A DNA stretch of 64,000 nucleotides from JBPRGG01 sp051418075 (GCA_051418075.1 JBPRGG010000112.1:1-64000); one strand, 5' to 3'; numbered from the stretch's first letter, positions 33,471 through 43,254 are shown. Program-made: numbers and translations. The notes: a model not told the origin generated them from the sequence alone.

Positions 33471-34436
33471 TTATTTTTTCTGATAGTAATTTTTGATCAT
33501 TTCCCGTACCTCCAGATTTCCTCCGCTTATCATGATACCCACTTTTTTGTTTTGCAACTGATCTTTCATTTTAATGGCTGCCGCCAATGGAACAGCTCCG
33601 GAAGGTTCCACTACAATTTTTAGCCTTTCCCAAATCAGTGTCATAGCTTCCAGAATTTCCTGATCCGAACCAGTGGTTATGGCATCTACATAATTATTGA
33701 TTATTTCAAAATTCTTTTGGCCCAGCGAGGTCAATAATCCATCGGCTATGGTATTGGGAGAAGTGGATGGAATAATATATCCGGCATCCAATGACCTTTT
33801 GGCATCATCTGCTCCGGATGGTTCAGCCCCTGTAAGTATCACTGTGGGAGCAAAGTATGTTTTAGCCAGCGCAATACCACTCAATAAACCTCCACCTCCC
33901 ACCGGACAAAACAGAAAGTCTAAATCCGGCACCTGTTCAAATAGTTCCAGACCAGCCGTTGCCTGTCCGGCAATAATACGATAGTCATCATATGGAGGAA
34001 TAAATGTCGCACCGGTTTCATTCACCACCCGGGCCAGCATTTCCTCCCGGGCCGGCAAAGTGGGAGCACAAAAATAAATCTCCGCTCCGTACCCTTTTAC
34101 GGCAGCTACCTTCACCCGGGGAGCATTTTCAGGCATTACAATATAAGCCTTTATACCTACTTGCCGGGCTGCCAGGGCCAGAGCCTGGGCATGATTTCCG
34201 GATGAATGGGTAGCTACCCCATGGGCTCTTTCCGAATCCTCCATCGAAAGTACTGCATTGGTGGCTCCCCTGATTTTAAATGCACCTACTTTTTGAAAAT
34301 TTTCGCATTTGAAAAAACATTCGAAACCAAACAAGGCATCCAGATTGGCTGAAGTCATCACCGGGGTACGGTGTATAAGATGGCTGATCCGGTTATAGGC
34401 CTGTAAAATATCCGATTTTAATGGAATATTCATCAT
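33471..34436 (-). CDS. PLP-dependent threonine dehydratase/serine racemase-like enzyme
   Basis: Fold-type II pyridoxal phosphate enzyme of 321 aa. The lysine that binds PLP is in GAFKIRGA near residue 50, the substrate loop reads SSGNHAQALA, and the phosphate-binding loop is PVGGGGLLSG. The length without a C-terminal ACT domain fits catabolic threonine/serine dehydratases, serine racemases or hydroxyaspartate dehydratases, which sequence reading cannot separate. I start at MMNIPLKSDILQAY; an upstream codon at 34484 adds 16 residues that look non-coding. Convergent with the phosphatase gene. Confidence 0.9.
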   Translation of the reverse strand: MMNIPLKSDILQAYNRISHLIHRTPVMTSANLDALFGFECFFKCENFQKVGAFKIRGATNAVLSMEDSERAHGVATHSSGNHAQALALAARQVGIKAYIVMPENAPRVKVAAVKGYGAEIYFCAPTLPAREEMLARVVNETGATFIPPYDDYRIIAGQATAGLELFEQVPDLDFLFCPVGGGGLLSGIALAKTYFAPTVILTGAEPSGADDAKRSLDAGYIIPSTSPNTIADGLLTSLGQKNFEIINNYVDAITTGSDQEILEAMTLIWERLKIVVEPSGAVPLAAAIKMKDQLQNKKVGIMISGGNLEVREMIKNYYQKK

Positions 34437-34576
34437 TATGCTGTTTTTATCTAAGGCTAAAATGATAAAAAAACAGGAAAACAAAGTAGCTCTATGGTAT
34501 AATTTTTTAGCTTTAGCTTTTCTGGTTATATACCAATTTCTAATTTTATAGTTTATTTAAATAAATGTTGATTTGT

Positions 34577-35083
34577 ATGATCAAAGAGGAAAATTTAATA
34601 CTGGACCAGGCCCAGTTGTTGCAAAAAATCAAAAGAATAGCCTTTGAAATCTATGAAAACAATGCCTTTGAAACAGATCTGGTAGTAGCAGGTGTGATCG
34701 GAACAGGGTATAAATTTGCTCAAATATTATCACAGGACCTGAAAGAGATTTCTCCCTTGAATGTATTACTGGTGCAGATCAAACTGAACAAAGAAGATCC
34801 ACTGAAAAGTGAGATCGAACTGGATTGCCCCCTGGAACAACTGGCCGATAAAACAGTGGTGATCACTGATGATGTATTAAATACCGGCCGTACATTTATT
34901 CAAAGCCTGAAACCTTTCCTCAACATTTCCACCAAAAAGATCCAGACAGCGGTATTGGTGAATCGAAGTCATAAGCTTTTTCCTGTTTCAGCCGATTACA
35001 ATGGCATAGAGTTGGCAACCACCCTGTCTGAACATATTAAAGTGATGATAGAAGACGATCATAAAGCGGTGTACCTGTACTAA
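34577..35083 (+). CDS. phosphoribosyltransferase, PyrR-like
   Basis: Type I phosphoribosyltransferase of 168 aa. The PRPP-binding loop VVITDDVLNTGRTF lies near residue 97. The beginning (LILDQAQLLQKIKRIAFEIYEN) and the ending region are close in style to PyrR, the uracil phosphoribosyltransferase that in many bacteria also regulates pyr mRNA. No pyr operon gene is near, so a regulatory role is not indicated. An ATG at 34565 would add four residues. Confidence 0.85.
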   Translation: MIKEENLILDQAQLLQKIKRIAFEIYENNAFETDLVVAGVIGTGYKFAQILSQDLKEISPLNVLLVQIKLNKEDPLKSEIELDCPLEQLADKTVVITDDVLNTGRTFIQSLKPFLNISTKKIQTAVLVNRSHKLFPVSADYNGIELATTLSEHIKVMIEDDHKAVYLY

Positions 35084-35162
35084 ACCTGAAGGAAATTTTG
35101 ACTGTCTAACCTTCTGCTTGATAGCTGGTTGTTTGTATAGTTATCAAAAATAACCTATAAGT

Positions 35163-36527
35163 ATGAATCTTAATCTGAGCGTGAAGGATAGAAAAGAACA
35201 ATTCCGGCAATATGCGGTGAGCAGGTCGAAGCATCAGGTATTGGTCCCCCCCATATTGTTGCCAGGCGAAGAAAGACGGTTACACATTCGCCAAACCATG
35301 ATGGAAGATCATGAGTACCGTATCTTCAATAATCCGGCCGGAGCCCAGGGTAAATTTGAGAAACTGGCTAATTCTCCCTTTTCATTTTTCAGAGGGACTG
35401 CTTTATTGTTTTACCGGGACTACGCCGGCATGGACAGTCATTTCCCCATCGTATTTACCAATGGAGATATACATCCGGAAAATTTTGGCGTAATGCCAAA
35501 CAAGAACGGGGTGCCATTTTTTGGTGTCAATGACTTCGATGAGGCTGCTTTTGCCCCATTCACCTATGATCTGAAACGTGGCGCAGTGGGCTTTAACATT
35601 GGGGCTAAAGTAAATGGGATCAAGAAAAAACATCGAAAGGAGATCATTAAAGCCTTCATACAAGGTTATATAAAGGGATTGCAATTATTTACTAAAGATG
35701 ATAAAGAAAAATGGCACGAATACCGGCTTGACAACAGTCCTCCTATTATCCGCAACTTATTGCAATCAGCCAACCGAAACAGAAAGGACTTCCTGGAAAA
35801 GAAGATCAACCTGAGTAAAGAAAAGTTTAAGGCCTCTAAAAAGGTTGTCCCAATTTCAAGTAAAATAGATAAGTTTCAGGAAGTGATCCAGGAATATGCC
35901 CGCCAGAACGATATTAAAAGTCGTGAAAATAAGGAGTCCTTTTTTATTGTGAAAGATGTAGCATTAAAAAAAGGCAGCGGTACAGCCAGCCTGGGACTGG
36001 ATCGGTACTATGTTTTAATCAATGGCCCCTCCGAAGATCCTACAGATGATATTATCCTGGAGTTTAAACTGGCTCGTCGTTCAGCTTTATACAGCATGAT
36101 ACCTGATCAATTTAAAGAAAATGGCAGCAGCCAGGCCGAGACCATTGTACAGGCGCATAATATTCACCTCTCTGCCGGTGACCCATTCTATGGCACCTCC
36201 AAATTTGATGACAAAGAGTTTGTAGTTAGGGAAAAAAGCCCGTTTAAGCAAGAAATAGATCTTTCCAGTCTCAAGCCAAAAGCATTTATAGATTATGCCT
36301 GTATTTGCGGGGAAGTAGTAGCTCAAACCCATGCCCGGTCTGATCAGGATACCGGAATGAAAACAGAAAACATGGAAAAGGAAATACTGGATTCAATAGT
36401 TCCTCATATTTTCATTGATGATATTCTAAGATTTTCATTGAAGGCTACCAGACAACTGCTTAAAGATCATAAGCTTTTTATCAAAGATCATGAACTAGGT
36501 GTTTACAAACTGAGGAAAAAGGACTAA
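35163..36527 (+). CDS. DUF2252 family protein with kinase-like motifs (454 aa)
   Basis: Cytosolic protein of the DUF2252 family, recognised by FEKLANSPFSFFRGTALLFYRDY, followed by NGDIHPENFGV (Asp102, His104, Asn107) and VNDFDEAAFAPFTYDLKR (Asp124, Asp126). The GDxHxxN...DFD pair recalls the catalytic and metal-binding loops of aminoglycoside phosphotransferase and kinase-fold enzymes, but here the pair lies in the first third of the protein, ahead of the segments that might form the nucleotide lobe. The biochemical function of the family is not established to my knowledge. It ends 4 bp inside the convergent gene, which has the same pair of motifs. Confidence 0.85.
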   Translation: MNLNLSVKDRKEQFRQYAVSRSKHQVLVPPILLPGEERRLHIRQTMMEDHEYRIFNNPAGAQGKFEKLANSPFSFFRGTALLFYRDYAGMDSHFPIVFTNGDIHPENFGVMPNKNGVPFFGVNDFDEAAFAPFTYDLKRGAVGFNIGAKVNGIKKKHRKEIIKAFIQGYIKGLQLFTKDDKEKWHEYRLDNSPPIIRNLLQSANRNRKDFLEKKINLSKEKFKASKKVVPISSKIDKFQEVIQEYARQNDIKSRENKESFFIVKDVALKKGSGTASLGLDRYYVLINGPSEDPTDDIILEFKLARRSALYSMIPDQFKENGSSQAETIVQAHNIHLSAGDPFYGTSKFDDKEFVVREKSPFKQEIDLSSLKPKAFIDYACICGEVVAQTHARSDQDTGMKTENMEKEILDSIVPHIFIDDILRFSLKATRQLLKDHKLFIKDHELGVYKLRKKD

Positions 36528-37588
36528 ATATTTTTAATAAAAGCATATTTCTTGCGGATGGGCTTGCTCAGCACCATTTCCAGACTGATTTTTAAGATAT
36601 CTCCCATATTTTTACATTGTAGAAAATTATCATCCTGGTACAGCTGAGCTAATTCCTGCTTCAATTGGTTGATATTATCCGGTGGTGAGATCTCATCCTT
36701 ACTCATAGAGGCCAGTAAATCCATGACAGCCTGGCGGGAGGCGTATGATTTAAACCGGGTAGCGATTAATGATCGTTCTTCTTTCTGATACTGCATTTCC
36801 AGTTCGGGAGCCATGTGCTTCAACCCTAATAAAATGATGGGATTGTTTTGTTTGAAATACTGGGGCATATATATGGCCCGCCGGCCTTCATAGGATTGCT
36901 GGTCAAAATCTATGGCCCGGATCCGGTAGTGAATTTCATCAAAATCAGGGATTACTTCCACTACAAAATTGCTGGAGTGCATATCACCAAGTAGCCTTAC
37001 CAGGCACCGCTCATTAAATTTTACAAATTCCTTGGCCAGCCTGATCTCATTGAGCCTGTCATCTTTCAGGTTATATTTAATAAAATCATCCCCCGGTATT
37101 CCTTGAATATGTTCTTCAATCAGGGTATTGTCACATACAATGTAGTTGATCTTATTGGGAGAAAGCAAATGCTCAATTTCCAGACCATAGATACGCGAGG
37201 CATCAGCGACCTTCACATAATAGTAGTCAAACAAATCATTGATCTTGTTTACAATCCGTACCCTGAATGGTCTGGTATTACCATAAGTACAAATATCTAC
37301 CCGGTCAATATACAAATGTTCGATCACTGAAAGATCACCATCAGCTTTGATCAAGGCATAAATAAATTTGAGGCTATCATAGATCTGCTTCATTTCACTT
37401 TGCGGAAAAAAAACGGTTTCCCAAAGGGTGTCTGTTCCGCGGCTGTCATATAAAGGAATCGAACTTTCATACCGTTTTAAATCTGCATAGGATACTGTCA
37501 GTTTATGCTCACGGTTGTGATTGACCAGGTAATTCCGTAGATGATTACTTATTTTATAGATAATTTTCTTCTTTTTAATAATGGCCAT
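36524..37588 (-). CDS. kinase-fold protein of unknown family (354 aa)
   Basis: Unrecognised family with clear phosphotransferase-like motifs: a possible ATP-binding lysine in YYYVKVADA (Lys126), LLGDMHSSNFVV (Asp202, His204, Asn207) and AIDFDQQSYEGRR (Asp227, Asp229). The order lysine, GDxHxxN, DFD matches aminoglycoside phosphotransferase-type kinases. The substrate is unknown. The N terminus is highly basic (MAIIKKKKIIYK). It is convergent with the DUF2252 gene with a 4-bp overlap. It could act on a small molecule or protein; nothing here decides. Confidence 0.75.
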   Translation of the reverse strand: MAIIKKKKIIYKISNHLRNYLVNHNREHKLTVSYADLKRYESSIPLYDSRGTDTLWETVFFPQSEMKQIYDSLKFIYALIKADGDLSVIEHLYIDRVDICTYGNTRPFRVRIVNKINDLFDYYYVKVADASRIYGLEIEHLLSPNKINYIVCDNTLIEEHIQGIPGDDFIKYNLKDDRLNEIRLAKEFVKFNERCLVRLLGDMHSSNFVVEVIPDFDEIHYRIRAIDFDQQSYEGRRAIYMPQYFKQNNPIILLGLKHMAPELEMQYQKEERSLIATRFKSYASRQAVMDLLASMSKDEISPPDNINQLKQELAQLYQDDNFLQCKNMGDILKISLEMVLSKPIRKKYAFIKNI

Positions 37589-37775
37589 TGCTGATGAAAT
37601 TCAATATTATAGTAAATATAACTGATTTGGTTCAAATATATAAAACCTTCTGGAATGGCATTATACTTCCCCCTGCAAGAGGGGAGGTGGGAAAAGCAGG
37701 AGGAAAAACTAAAGGGTGAGAATTTCTGGATAAGCCATAGGGCGGCTTATCATTAGATGGCAGGATGTAGCAGAA

Positions 37776-38030
37776 TTAACTTAATTCCGGTTGATTTTCA
37801 GGTAATCGCTCTTTCAAGATATTTTCAAATTCATAACAACAAGCATTGACATATTTTTCCAAGTCACCTGTTTCTTTGATATATCTTAAATGAATTATAC
37901 TTTCTTTTTCACGATGGTGGGCCGCACATTTTAACCCTTTCACATCTTTCTTAAGCGTTTGTACCATCTCTTTCATCTCTTTCATATCCGGCTCAAACAG
38001 CTTAGGACCTCGGTATTTAATCTTCACCAT
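37776..38030 (-). CDS. hypothetical small charged protein (84 aa)
   Basis: Charged, mostly helical protein starting MVKIKYRGPKLFEPDMKEMKEMVQ, with a possible coiled coil at residues 15-35 and cysteines at 34, 63 and 64. No family recognised. The 5' flank carries three copies of TGTTAAA (38030-38055). Confidence 0.55.
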   Translation of the reverse strand: MVKIKYRGPKLFEPDMKEMKEMVQTLKKDVKGLKCAAHHREKESIIHLRYIKETGDLEKYVNACCYEFENILKERLPENQPELS

Positions 38031-38356
38031 GTTAAATAATTGTTAAATTGTTAAACATCTAACTTATATTTTGCAAATATATAATTATAATCCCAGAATT
38101 GTAAAAAAATGTAATATTATTTATATTTTACTTAAAAAACTACTAATTTAAATTTTTGTTAAGCCGTGGGATCCTGAAATAATACTTTGTAAACCACGAT
38201 TTTGGAAAATATATCAGCGGAATATTATACAGGCTACATATATTCAGTAAGTAAGAAAAAGGGGAATAATAACGATTTTAGCGGGGCATAAATCTACTTA
38301 ATCAGGAATTTGCTGTACGCTATTGACTTCAAAGCAAAAACTGATGTAAGGCGCAA
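38031..38356. other. 326-bp AT-rich intergenic region
   Basis: Contains the TGTTAAA repeats just upstream of the 37776-38030 start and no other gene or hairpin that I can support. Confidence 0.5.
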
Positions 38357-38611
38357 TTAAAAATTGATTATTTCTCCGGGTAATTGAATATGATCGGTAT
38401 AATTATCCAAAGCCTTACGGGAATCCAGAACAGAAATTCTTTCAATTTGCATTTCAGGAGGTTTATAATAAACTTCAACATAAAACCCATAAATGGTATA
38501 CAATTTTATATAGTAGCCATCCGCGATGCGGGATAAGATATGCTCCCCTTCAGACCATAAAAAATTAGATTTACTACTTAAAGAGAGATTTCGAAAGCAA
38601 TTTGGATTCAT
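38357..38611 (-). CDS. hypothetical small protein (84 aa)
   Basis: Starts MNPNCFRNLSLSSKSNFLW; an ATG 15 nt upstream is also possible. The middle, GYYIKLYTIYGFYVEVYYKPPEMQIERISVLDSRKALDNY, has the alternating pattern of a small beta-sheet protein and resembles uncharacterised Bacteroidota proteins of this size that follow the same scheme (outline recognition only). Function unknown. Confidence 0.6.
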   Translation of the reverse strand: MNPNCFRNLSLSSKSNFLWSEGEHILSRIADGYYIKLYTIYGFYVEVYYKPPEMQIERISVLDSRKALDNYTDHIQLPGEIINF

Positions 38612-38741
38612 TTTTCCTCCACCCAAAAAAATTAATTATACAATAAATTTATTTACGACAGGCAAATTTTTAAGTTACAGTCAACCAGTGATAAAAACGC
38701 TCAATTGAAATATTGTTAAAAATCACCATTTAAAAAAACCA

Positions 38742-39314
38742 TCAGGTTTTATCTATATCCTGATTGGTCTGTAAGATAGGATGGCTGAGTTTATCAATTA
38801 AAATGACGGGGTCTTTTTCCACTTTTATCAGATTTTGATTGGCTACGGATAAAAATTCCTGTTCTACCATGGTATCAAATAATTTAACCAGATGGTCAAA
38901 ATATCCATTCATGTTAAGTAATCCTATGGGCTTTTGAATAAGAGACAATTGCCTCCAGGTCAAGATCTCACACAATTCTTCCAGGGTGCCATACCCTCCG
39001 GGCAATGCAATGAAAGCATCAGCCAGTTCTGCCATTTTTTGTTTGCGCTGATGCATAGAGTCTACCAAAATCAACTCAGTCAGGTTGTCATGTCCTAATT
39101 CCCGATCAGATAAAAACCGTGGGATTACGCCAATAACTCTTCCTCCCAGGTGAATAACTTCATCAGCCAATACACCCATCAATCCAATTCCACCGCCTCC
39201 ATATACCAGGGTATAGTTACGTCCCGCCATGATCTGTCCTAAAATCCGGGCCTGTTCTTCAAAAACCGGATCTTTCCCTTTTTTAGATCCACAAAAAACA
39301 CAAATCCTTTCCAT
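38742..39314 (-). CDS. LOG-family Rossmann-fold protein (cytokinin riboside 5'-monophosphate phosphoribohydrolase-like)
   Basis: Cytosolic 190-aa protein of the TIGR00730/LOG family. The signature PGGYGTLEELCEILTW (PGGxGTxxE) near residue 104 contains the catalytic glutamate, and the N terminus ERICVFCGSKKGKDP with YGGGGIGLMG forms the nucleotide-binding site. Bacterial members hydrolyse the N-glycosidic bond of nucleoside monophosphates such as AMP. No hormone role should be assumed. Confidence 0.92.
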   Translation of the reverse strand: MERICVFCGSKKGKDPVFEEQARILGQIMAGRNYTLVYGGGGIGLMGVLADEVIHLGGRVIGVIPRFLSDRELGHDNLTELILVDSMHQRKQKMAELADAFIALPGGYGTLEELCEILTWRQLSLIQKPIGLLNMNGYFDHLVKLFDTMVEQEFLSVANQNLIKVEKDPVILIDKLSHPILQTNQDIDKT

Positions 39315-39514
39315 TCTATCGTCAATTTGTACTAATATAAAGGAGAATCGAATAAGATGATAAGATTATCAGCAGAATTAATAAAAAATCACTTTTCTAT
39401 AAAATACAAAATTCTGAAACGTTTTCAGATGGCTGCAGCCCTCCTTAGGAGGCTCAAATATTCAAAAGTCTGGCAGGAATAGCTGAATTAAAATTCTGGC
39501 CCTAAATCACCTAT

Positions 39515-41317
39515 TTATTCCAATTCCAGCTGTAGCTTCACCAGGTTACTGTAACTACCTTCTTTTACCAGCAGTTCTTCGTGGGTACCGGATTCCAGCA
39601 CCTCCCCCTGACTTATCACAAATATTTTATCTACCTTTCTGATTGTAGCCAGCCGGTGGGCAATGATGATGGTGGTGCGATTTTTCATCAATTCATCCAG
39701 GGCCTGCTGAACCAAACTTTCTGATTCAGCATCCAGAGAGCTGGTAGCTTCATCCAGGATTAAAATAGCCGGATCTTTTAATATGGCCCGTGCAATGGCA
39801 ATTCGTTGACGCTGGCCTCCTGAAAGTTTTACCCCTCTTTCCCCCACTGTGGTTTCAAAACCATCGGGAAATGACTCAATAAATTCCAGGGCATTGGCTT
39901 TGATGGCTGCCTCCCTGATTTCCTGAAATGAAGCATTATTTTTACCATAGGCAATATTTTCTCTGATGGATCCGCCAAAAAGAATAACTTCCTGAGGTAC
40001 TATACCAATATTTTTGCGATACTGATGAAGGTCAAATTGTTGGATATCCTGATCATCCACCAGAATCTGGCCCCGGTCGACTTCATAAAAGCGCATCAAT
40101 AGTTGAATAATAGTAGATTTCCCCGATCCGCTGGGACCAACCAGGGCAATTTTTTCTCCTGGCTTTATACTTAAATCCAGCTTATTCATCACCTGGATAT
40201 CAGGACGGGTGGGATAAGCAAAGCTTACCTGCTTGTAGGCGATCTGTCCCAGCACCAGTCCTTCTTGTTTGGTTTCCTGATCGAATGCTGTTTCACTTTC
40301 GGAACCCATAATATCCAAAACCCGCTCAGAAGCCCCAATTGCTTTCTGAACCTGACCATACAGATCGCCCAGGCCGGCGATGGACCCACCAATAAAGGTG
40401 GTGTATAAAATGAATGACAGGAGATCACCAACGGACAGGTCTCCTGACTGGACCAGGTTAGCTCCGTACCACATCACCGCTACAATTGCTCCAAACAGGA
40501 TAAAAATGATAAAAGATATAAAGGTTCCCCTGTAGGTGGCCGCTTTTAAGGCTGTATTCACTACTTTATTAAGGGCATGACGGTATCGGTTCACCTCAAA
40601 CAATTCACTGGTGAAAGATTTTACTGTATTGATAGCCTGGATGGTTTCCTCAACGATCACATTGGCGGTAGCCAGCTGATCCTGGGTATCACGGGAAAGC
40701 CTGCGAATATAGCGCCCGAAGATTAACCCTACCAATACCACCAAAGGGAAAATGGCCAGCATAAACAGGGTCAGCTTAGGGGTGGTAGCAAAAATAATGG
40801 CAGTTCCCACCATTAATGTGGCGATCTGGCGTACAAATTCAGCCAGGGTAATGGAAAATGTTTCCTGCAGCAAAGTTACATCTGATGTAATACGGCTGAT
40901 TAACTCCCCGGTACGCCTGGTATCATAAAACGACATGGGTAAACCCAGCATTTTGTGGTATAAATAGTAACGAATATCTGCCATTGATTTTTCACTGACC
41001 TGGGCGAATAAATACACCCGTAGGAAAGAAAAAATCCCTTGCAAAAACAAAATAAAGATCAATATCAAAGCAATGGTGTCTACGCCTTTTATGATCCAGT
41101 TGTTCTTGCCGGAGGCTGCATCTATAAGTTTACCGGTTAAAAATGGGAAAGTTAAAAGAAAAAAAGAAGAAAGCATTAAAAGTATCAGGCCAGATATAAA
41201 GGTCCATTTATAAGGCAGAATAAATTTAAAAATTCCTACTAGTTTCTTAAAATTGTCTTTATTTAAAGGCCTTTTGTCTTCCTTTCTTAAAGGCTCCTTA
41301 CGCATCCTTTTAGCCAT
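39515..41317 (-). CDS. ABC transporter, fused permease and ATPase (MsbA/exporter type)
   Basis: Half-transporter of 600 aa that works as a homodimer exporter. The N-terminal six-helix ABC membrane domain (about 30-330) includes the helical motif DTRRTGELISRITSDVTLLQ. The C-terminal ATPase domain (about 360-598) shows Walker A GPSGSGKST, Q loop IVPQEVILFGG, signature KLSGGQRQR and Walker B ILILDEATSSLD. Family assignment to lipid A flippase (MsbA) versus multidrug exporter is not possible from these motifs alone. Single gene with no operon partner. Confidence 0.94.
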   Translation of the reverse strand: MAKRMRKEPLRKEDKRPLNKDNFKKLVGIFKFILPYKWTFISGLILLMLSSFFLLTFPFLTGKLIDAASGKNNWIIKGVDTIALILIFILFLQGIFSFLRVYLFAQVSEKSMADIRYYLYHKMLGLPMSFYDTRRTGELISRITSDVTLLQETFSITLAEFVRQIATLMVGTAIIFATTPKLTLFMLAIFPLVVLVGLIFGRYIRRLSRDTQDQLATANVIVEETIQAINTVKSFTSELFEVNRYRHALNKVVNTALKAATYRGTFISFIIFILFGAIVAVMWYGANLVQSGDLSVGDLLSFILYTTFIGGSIAGLGDLYGQVQKAIGASERVLDIMGSESETAFDQETKQEGLVLGQIAYKQVSFAYPTRPDIQVMNKLDLSIKPGEKIALVGPSGSGKSTIIQLLMRFYEVDRGQILVDDQDIQQFDLHQYRKNIGIVPQEVILFGGSIRENIAYGKNNASFQEIREAAIKANALEFIESFPDGFETTVGERGVKLSGGQRQRIAIARAILKDPAILILDEATSSLDAESESLVQQALDELMKNRTTIIIAHRLATIRKVDKIFVISQGEVLESGTHEELLVKEGSYSNLVKLQLELE

Positions 41318-41637
41318 CTAAAGTAAATTCTGTCATCCAACCTGAATAACGTTATTCTATGCTTTTTGATTTAAAACCGTCTCAAAATTAAACCATATTT
41401 CGAAAAGTATAACCAAAAAGAGCGGCTGGTTTTTAGCGGATCATTAAAAAATTGACTTATAGATGCATACTTGAAGCATTAGCCCAAAATTACTTTCCCC
41501 CTGCAAAATGTCTTCCGAAAAGTGCTTTTAATAAACAAAAAAGTGGATTCTATAGACTAATTAAATGAAACTCCATAAAACATTTCTTAATTATATACTT
41601 TCTAAGTATTTTTAATATCATATTAAAAGAATTAAAA
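41318..41637. other. 320-bp intergenic region between divergent genes
   Basis: Must hold the promoters of the ABC exporter (minus) and the universal stress gene (plus). I see no strong TAnnTTTG element, repeat or hairpin. Confidence 0.5.
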
Positions 41638-42552
41638 ATGGCTTATTATAAGAGAATCCTGGTATGTTTCGATTTATCAGATACCGATGAGGTTTTAGCC
41701 CAACATGTCTCCAACTATTGCAATGAAAATCAGGTAGATAAGGTTTATTTTCTCAACGTAACCAATACCCTGGAAATCCCGGATGAAATAGCAGAAAAAT
41801 ATCCTGATCTGCTGGTTCCGGTGGATGAATCGATCAAGAAAAGTATGGCTTATACCATAGAAAAATATTTCCCAGAACGCTCCTCTTACGAAATAGATGT
41901 AGCGGAAGGAAGCCGGGCTGAAAAGATCTTAAAATGGTCAAAGGTAAAGGATACTGACCTGATTGTTATGGGTCTCAAAGCCGACCGTCAGGGCGTTGAT
42001 GTACTTATTCGTAAGATAGCCAAATTAGCCCATAGCACCTTATCCCTTATTCCAGACCAGGTACCCGAAAAATTAAACCGGATTCTGATTCCCATGGATT
42101 TTTCCGGTCATTCAAAAATGGCCCTGGAAGAAGCAATAGGACTTAAAACAAAAAACCCCTGGGTTGAAATCAGGGGATTACATATATATACGGTGCCTTC
42201 CGGCTATCACAAAACCGGAAAATCATATGAGGAATTTGCTGAAATCATGAAACAAAATGCTTTAAAATAATTTGAAAGTTTCTTGAGAAAAATAGATACT
42301 CAGGGTCAGGATGTAAATTTTGATGCGGTACTGGATGACGATAACGACCCTTCTGGCCTCATATATAAATACGCCAATGATCATGAATTCAACCTGATCA
42401 TCATGGGATCTAAAGGACGCACCGCTGCCGCTTCTTTTATCCTCGGCAGTATTTCTGAAAAGATCATTGCATTGAATAAAACTATTCCAATGAGAATTAT
42501 TAAGGATAAACAGGAAAGCCTTTCTTTACTTCAGGCGATTTTGAAGCTCTAA
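41638..42552 (+). pseudogene. two-domain universal stress protein interrupted by an in-frame TAA
   Basis: One continuous reading frame of 304 codons encodes a tandem UspA protein, but codon 211 is TAA (42268-42270). The first Usp domain spans residues 1-140 (KRILVCFDLSDTDE, LIVMGLKADRQG). The second begins RILIPMDFSGHSKMALEEA, is cut by the stop after KQNALK, and resumes in the same frame as FESFLRKIDTQGQ, ending with the nucleotide-binding motif LIIMGSKGRTAAASFILGSISEKI. No base is inserted or lost. Either a single substitution has broken the gene, or the stop is read through, or it is a sequence error. The upstream product would be 210 aa. Confidence 0.85.
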
Positions 42553-42573
42553 ACTATCCCTGAAGGAAAGAAG

Positions 42574-43194
42574 ATGAGAATAATCCTAAAGATCTTTCCC
42601 TGGTTGCTTGTATTAATGCTTATCGGATTCCTGTACTTCAGACCAGAACCAGAAAGGCCAGAAAAAACCATCAGCCATCATACCATTCTACAAAAAGTGG
42701 AAGCCCTGGGTAATCTTGAACTGGTAAAATACCAGTTTCAGGAAATAACCGAATTAAAGAAGGTCAGCCCGGAATACTTCAACCTTTTAAAGCTTGGACC
42801 GGATTCTAAAGCTGTTTTGATTGCTTCAGGTGAAGCCGTAGGTTGCCTGGACCTGACCAAAATCAGCCCGGAAGACATCGCTTTTAAGCAGGATACACTG
42901 ATCCTGAAACTTCCTTATCCGGAAATTTGCTATCATAAATTAAACCTGGATAAAACCCGGTTGTACTCCTTACAAACCGGCTATTTTATGGATGAAAACG
43001 AATTTGTACAGGAAGCTTATCAGGAGGCCGAAAGGCAGATATTAAGGAGTGCCAGGCAATCTGATATTCTGGAAAGGGTAAAATTAAATGCTGAAGCTTT
43101 TCTTATTCCCCTGCTACAAGAAATCAGTCAGAAAGAAGTCAGGGTCTATTTCGGGGAATTCCCGAAGGGAGACCAGGAATTATTGCTGGAATAA
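42574..43194 (+). CDS. DUF4230 domain-containing membrane-anchored protein (206 aa)
   Basis: One N-terminal membrane anchor (residues 5-22, FPWLLVLMLIGFLYF), then a DUF4230 domain (about 35-200) containing GEAVGCLDLTKI, ILKLPYPEICYHKLNLDKTRLYS and the helical segment QEAYQEAERQILRSARQS. Function unknown. It lies 21 bp after the universal stress gene on the same strand, so it probably shares its transcript and would suffer polarity if the stop there is real. Confidence 0.82.
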   Translation: MRIILKIFPWLLVLMLIGFLYFRPEPERPEKTISHHTILQKVEALGNLELVKYQFQEITELKKVSPEYFNLLKLGPDSKAVLIASGEAVGCLDLTKISPEDIAFKQDTLILKLPYPEICYHKLNLDKTRLYSLQTGYFMDENEFVQEAYQEAERQILRSARQSDILERVKLNAEAFLIPLLQEISQKEVRVYFGEFPKGDQELLLE

Positions 43195-43202
43195 GAAAAA
43201 AA

Positions 43203-43243
43203 AAGCTTCAGCTCAGGCAGCTATTCTGCATCATCTGAAGCTT
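43203..43243 (-). terminator. intrinsic terminator after the RDD protein gene
   Basis: AAGCTTCAG (43203-43211) pairs perfectly with CTGAAGCTT (43235-43243) across a 23-nt loop. On the minus strand the stem runs into nine T's. It lies just beyond the minus-strand stop at 43255. Confidence 0.6.
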
Positions 43244-43254
43244 AGCATGATAGT

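Noticed and set aside
37667..37690. Hairpin ACTTCCCC/GGGGAGGT downstream of the kinase-fold gene start
   Set aside because: It lies upstream of a gene start, has a mismatch and no T-run in either direction; no role can be supported.
38030..38056. Three TGTTAAA copies as a CRISPR-like or iteron array
   Set aside because: Units of 7-8 bp with irregular 8-11 bp spacing in AT-rich DNA are too short and too few; no replication or cas gene is near.
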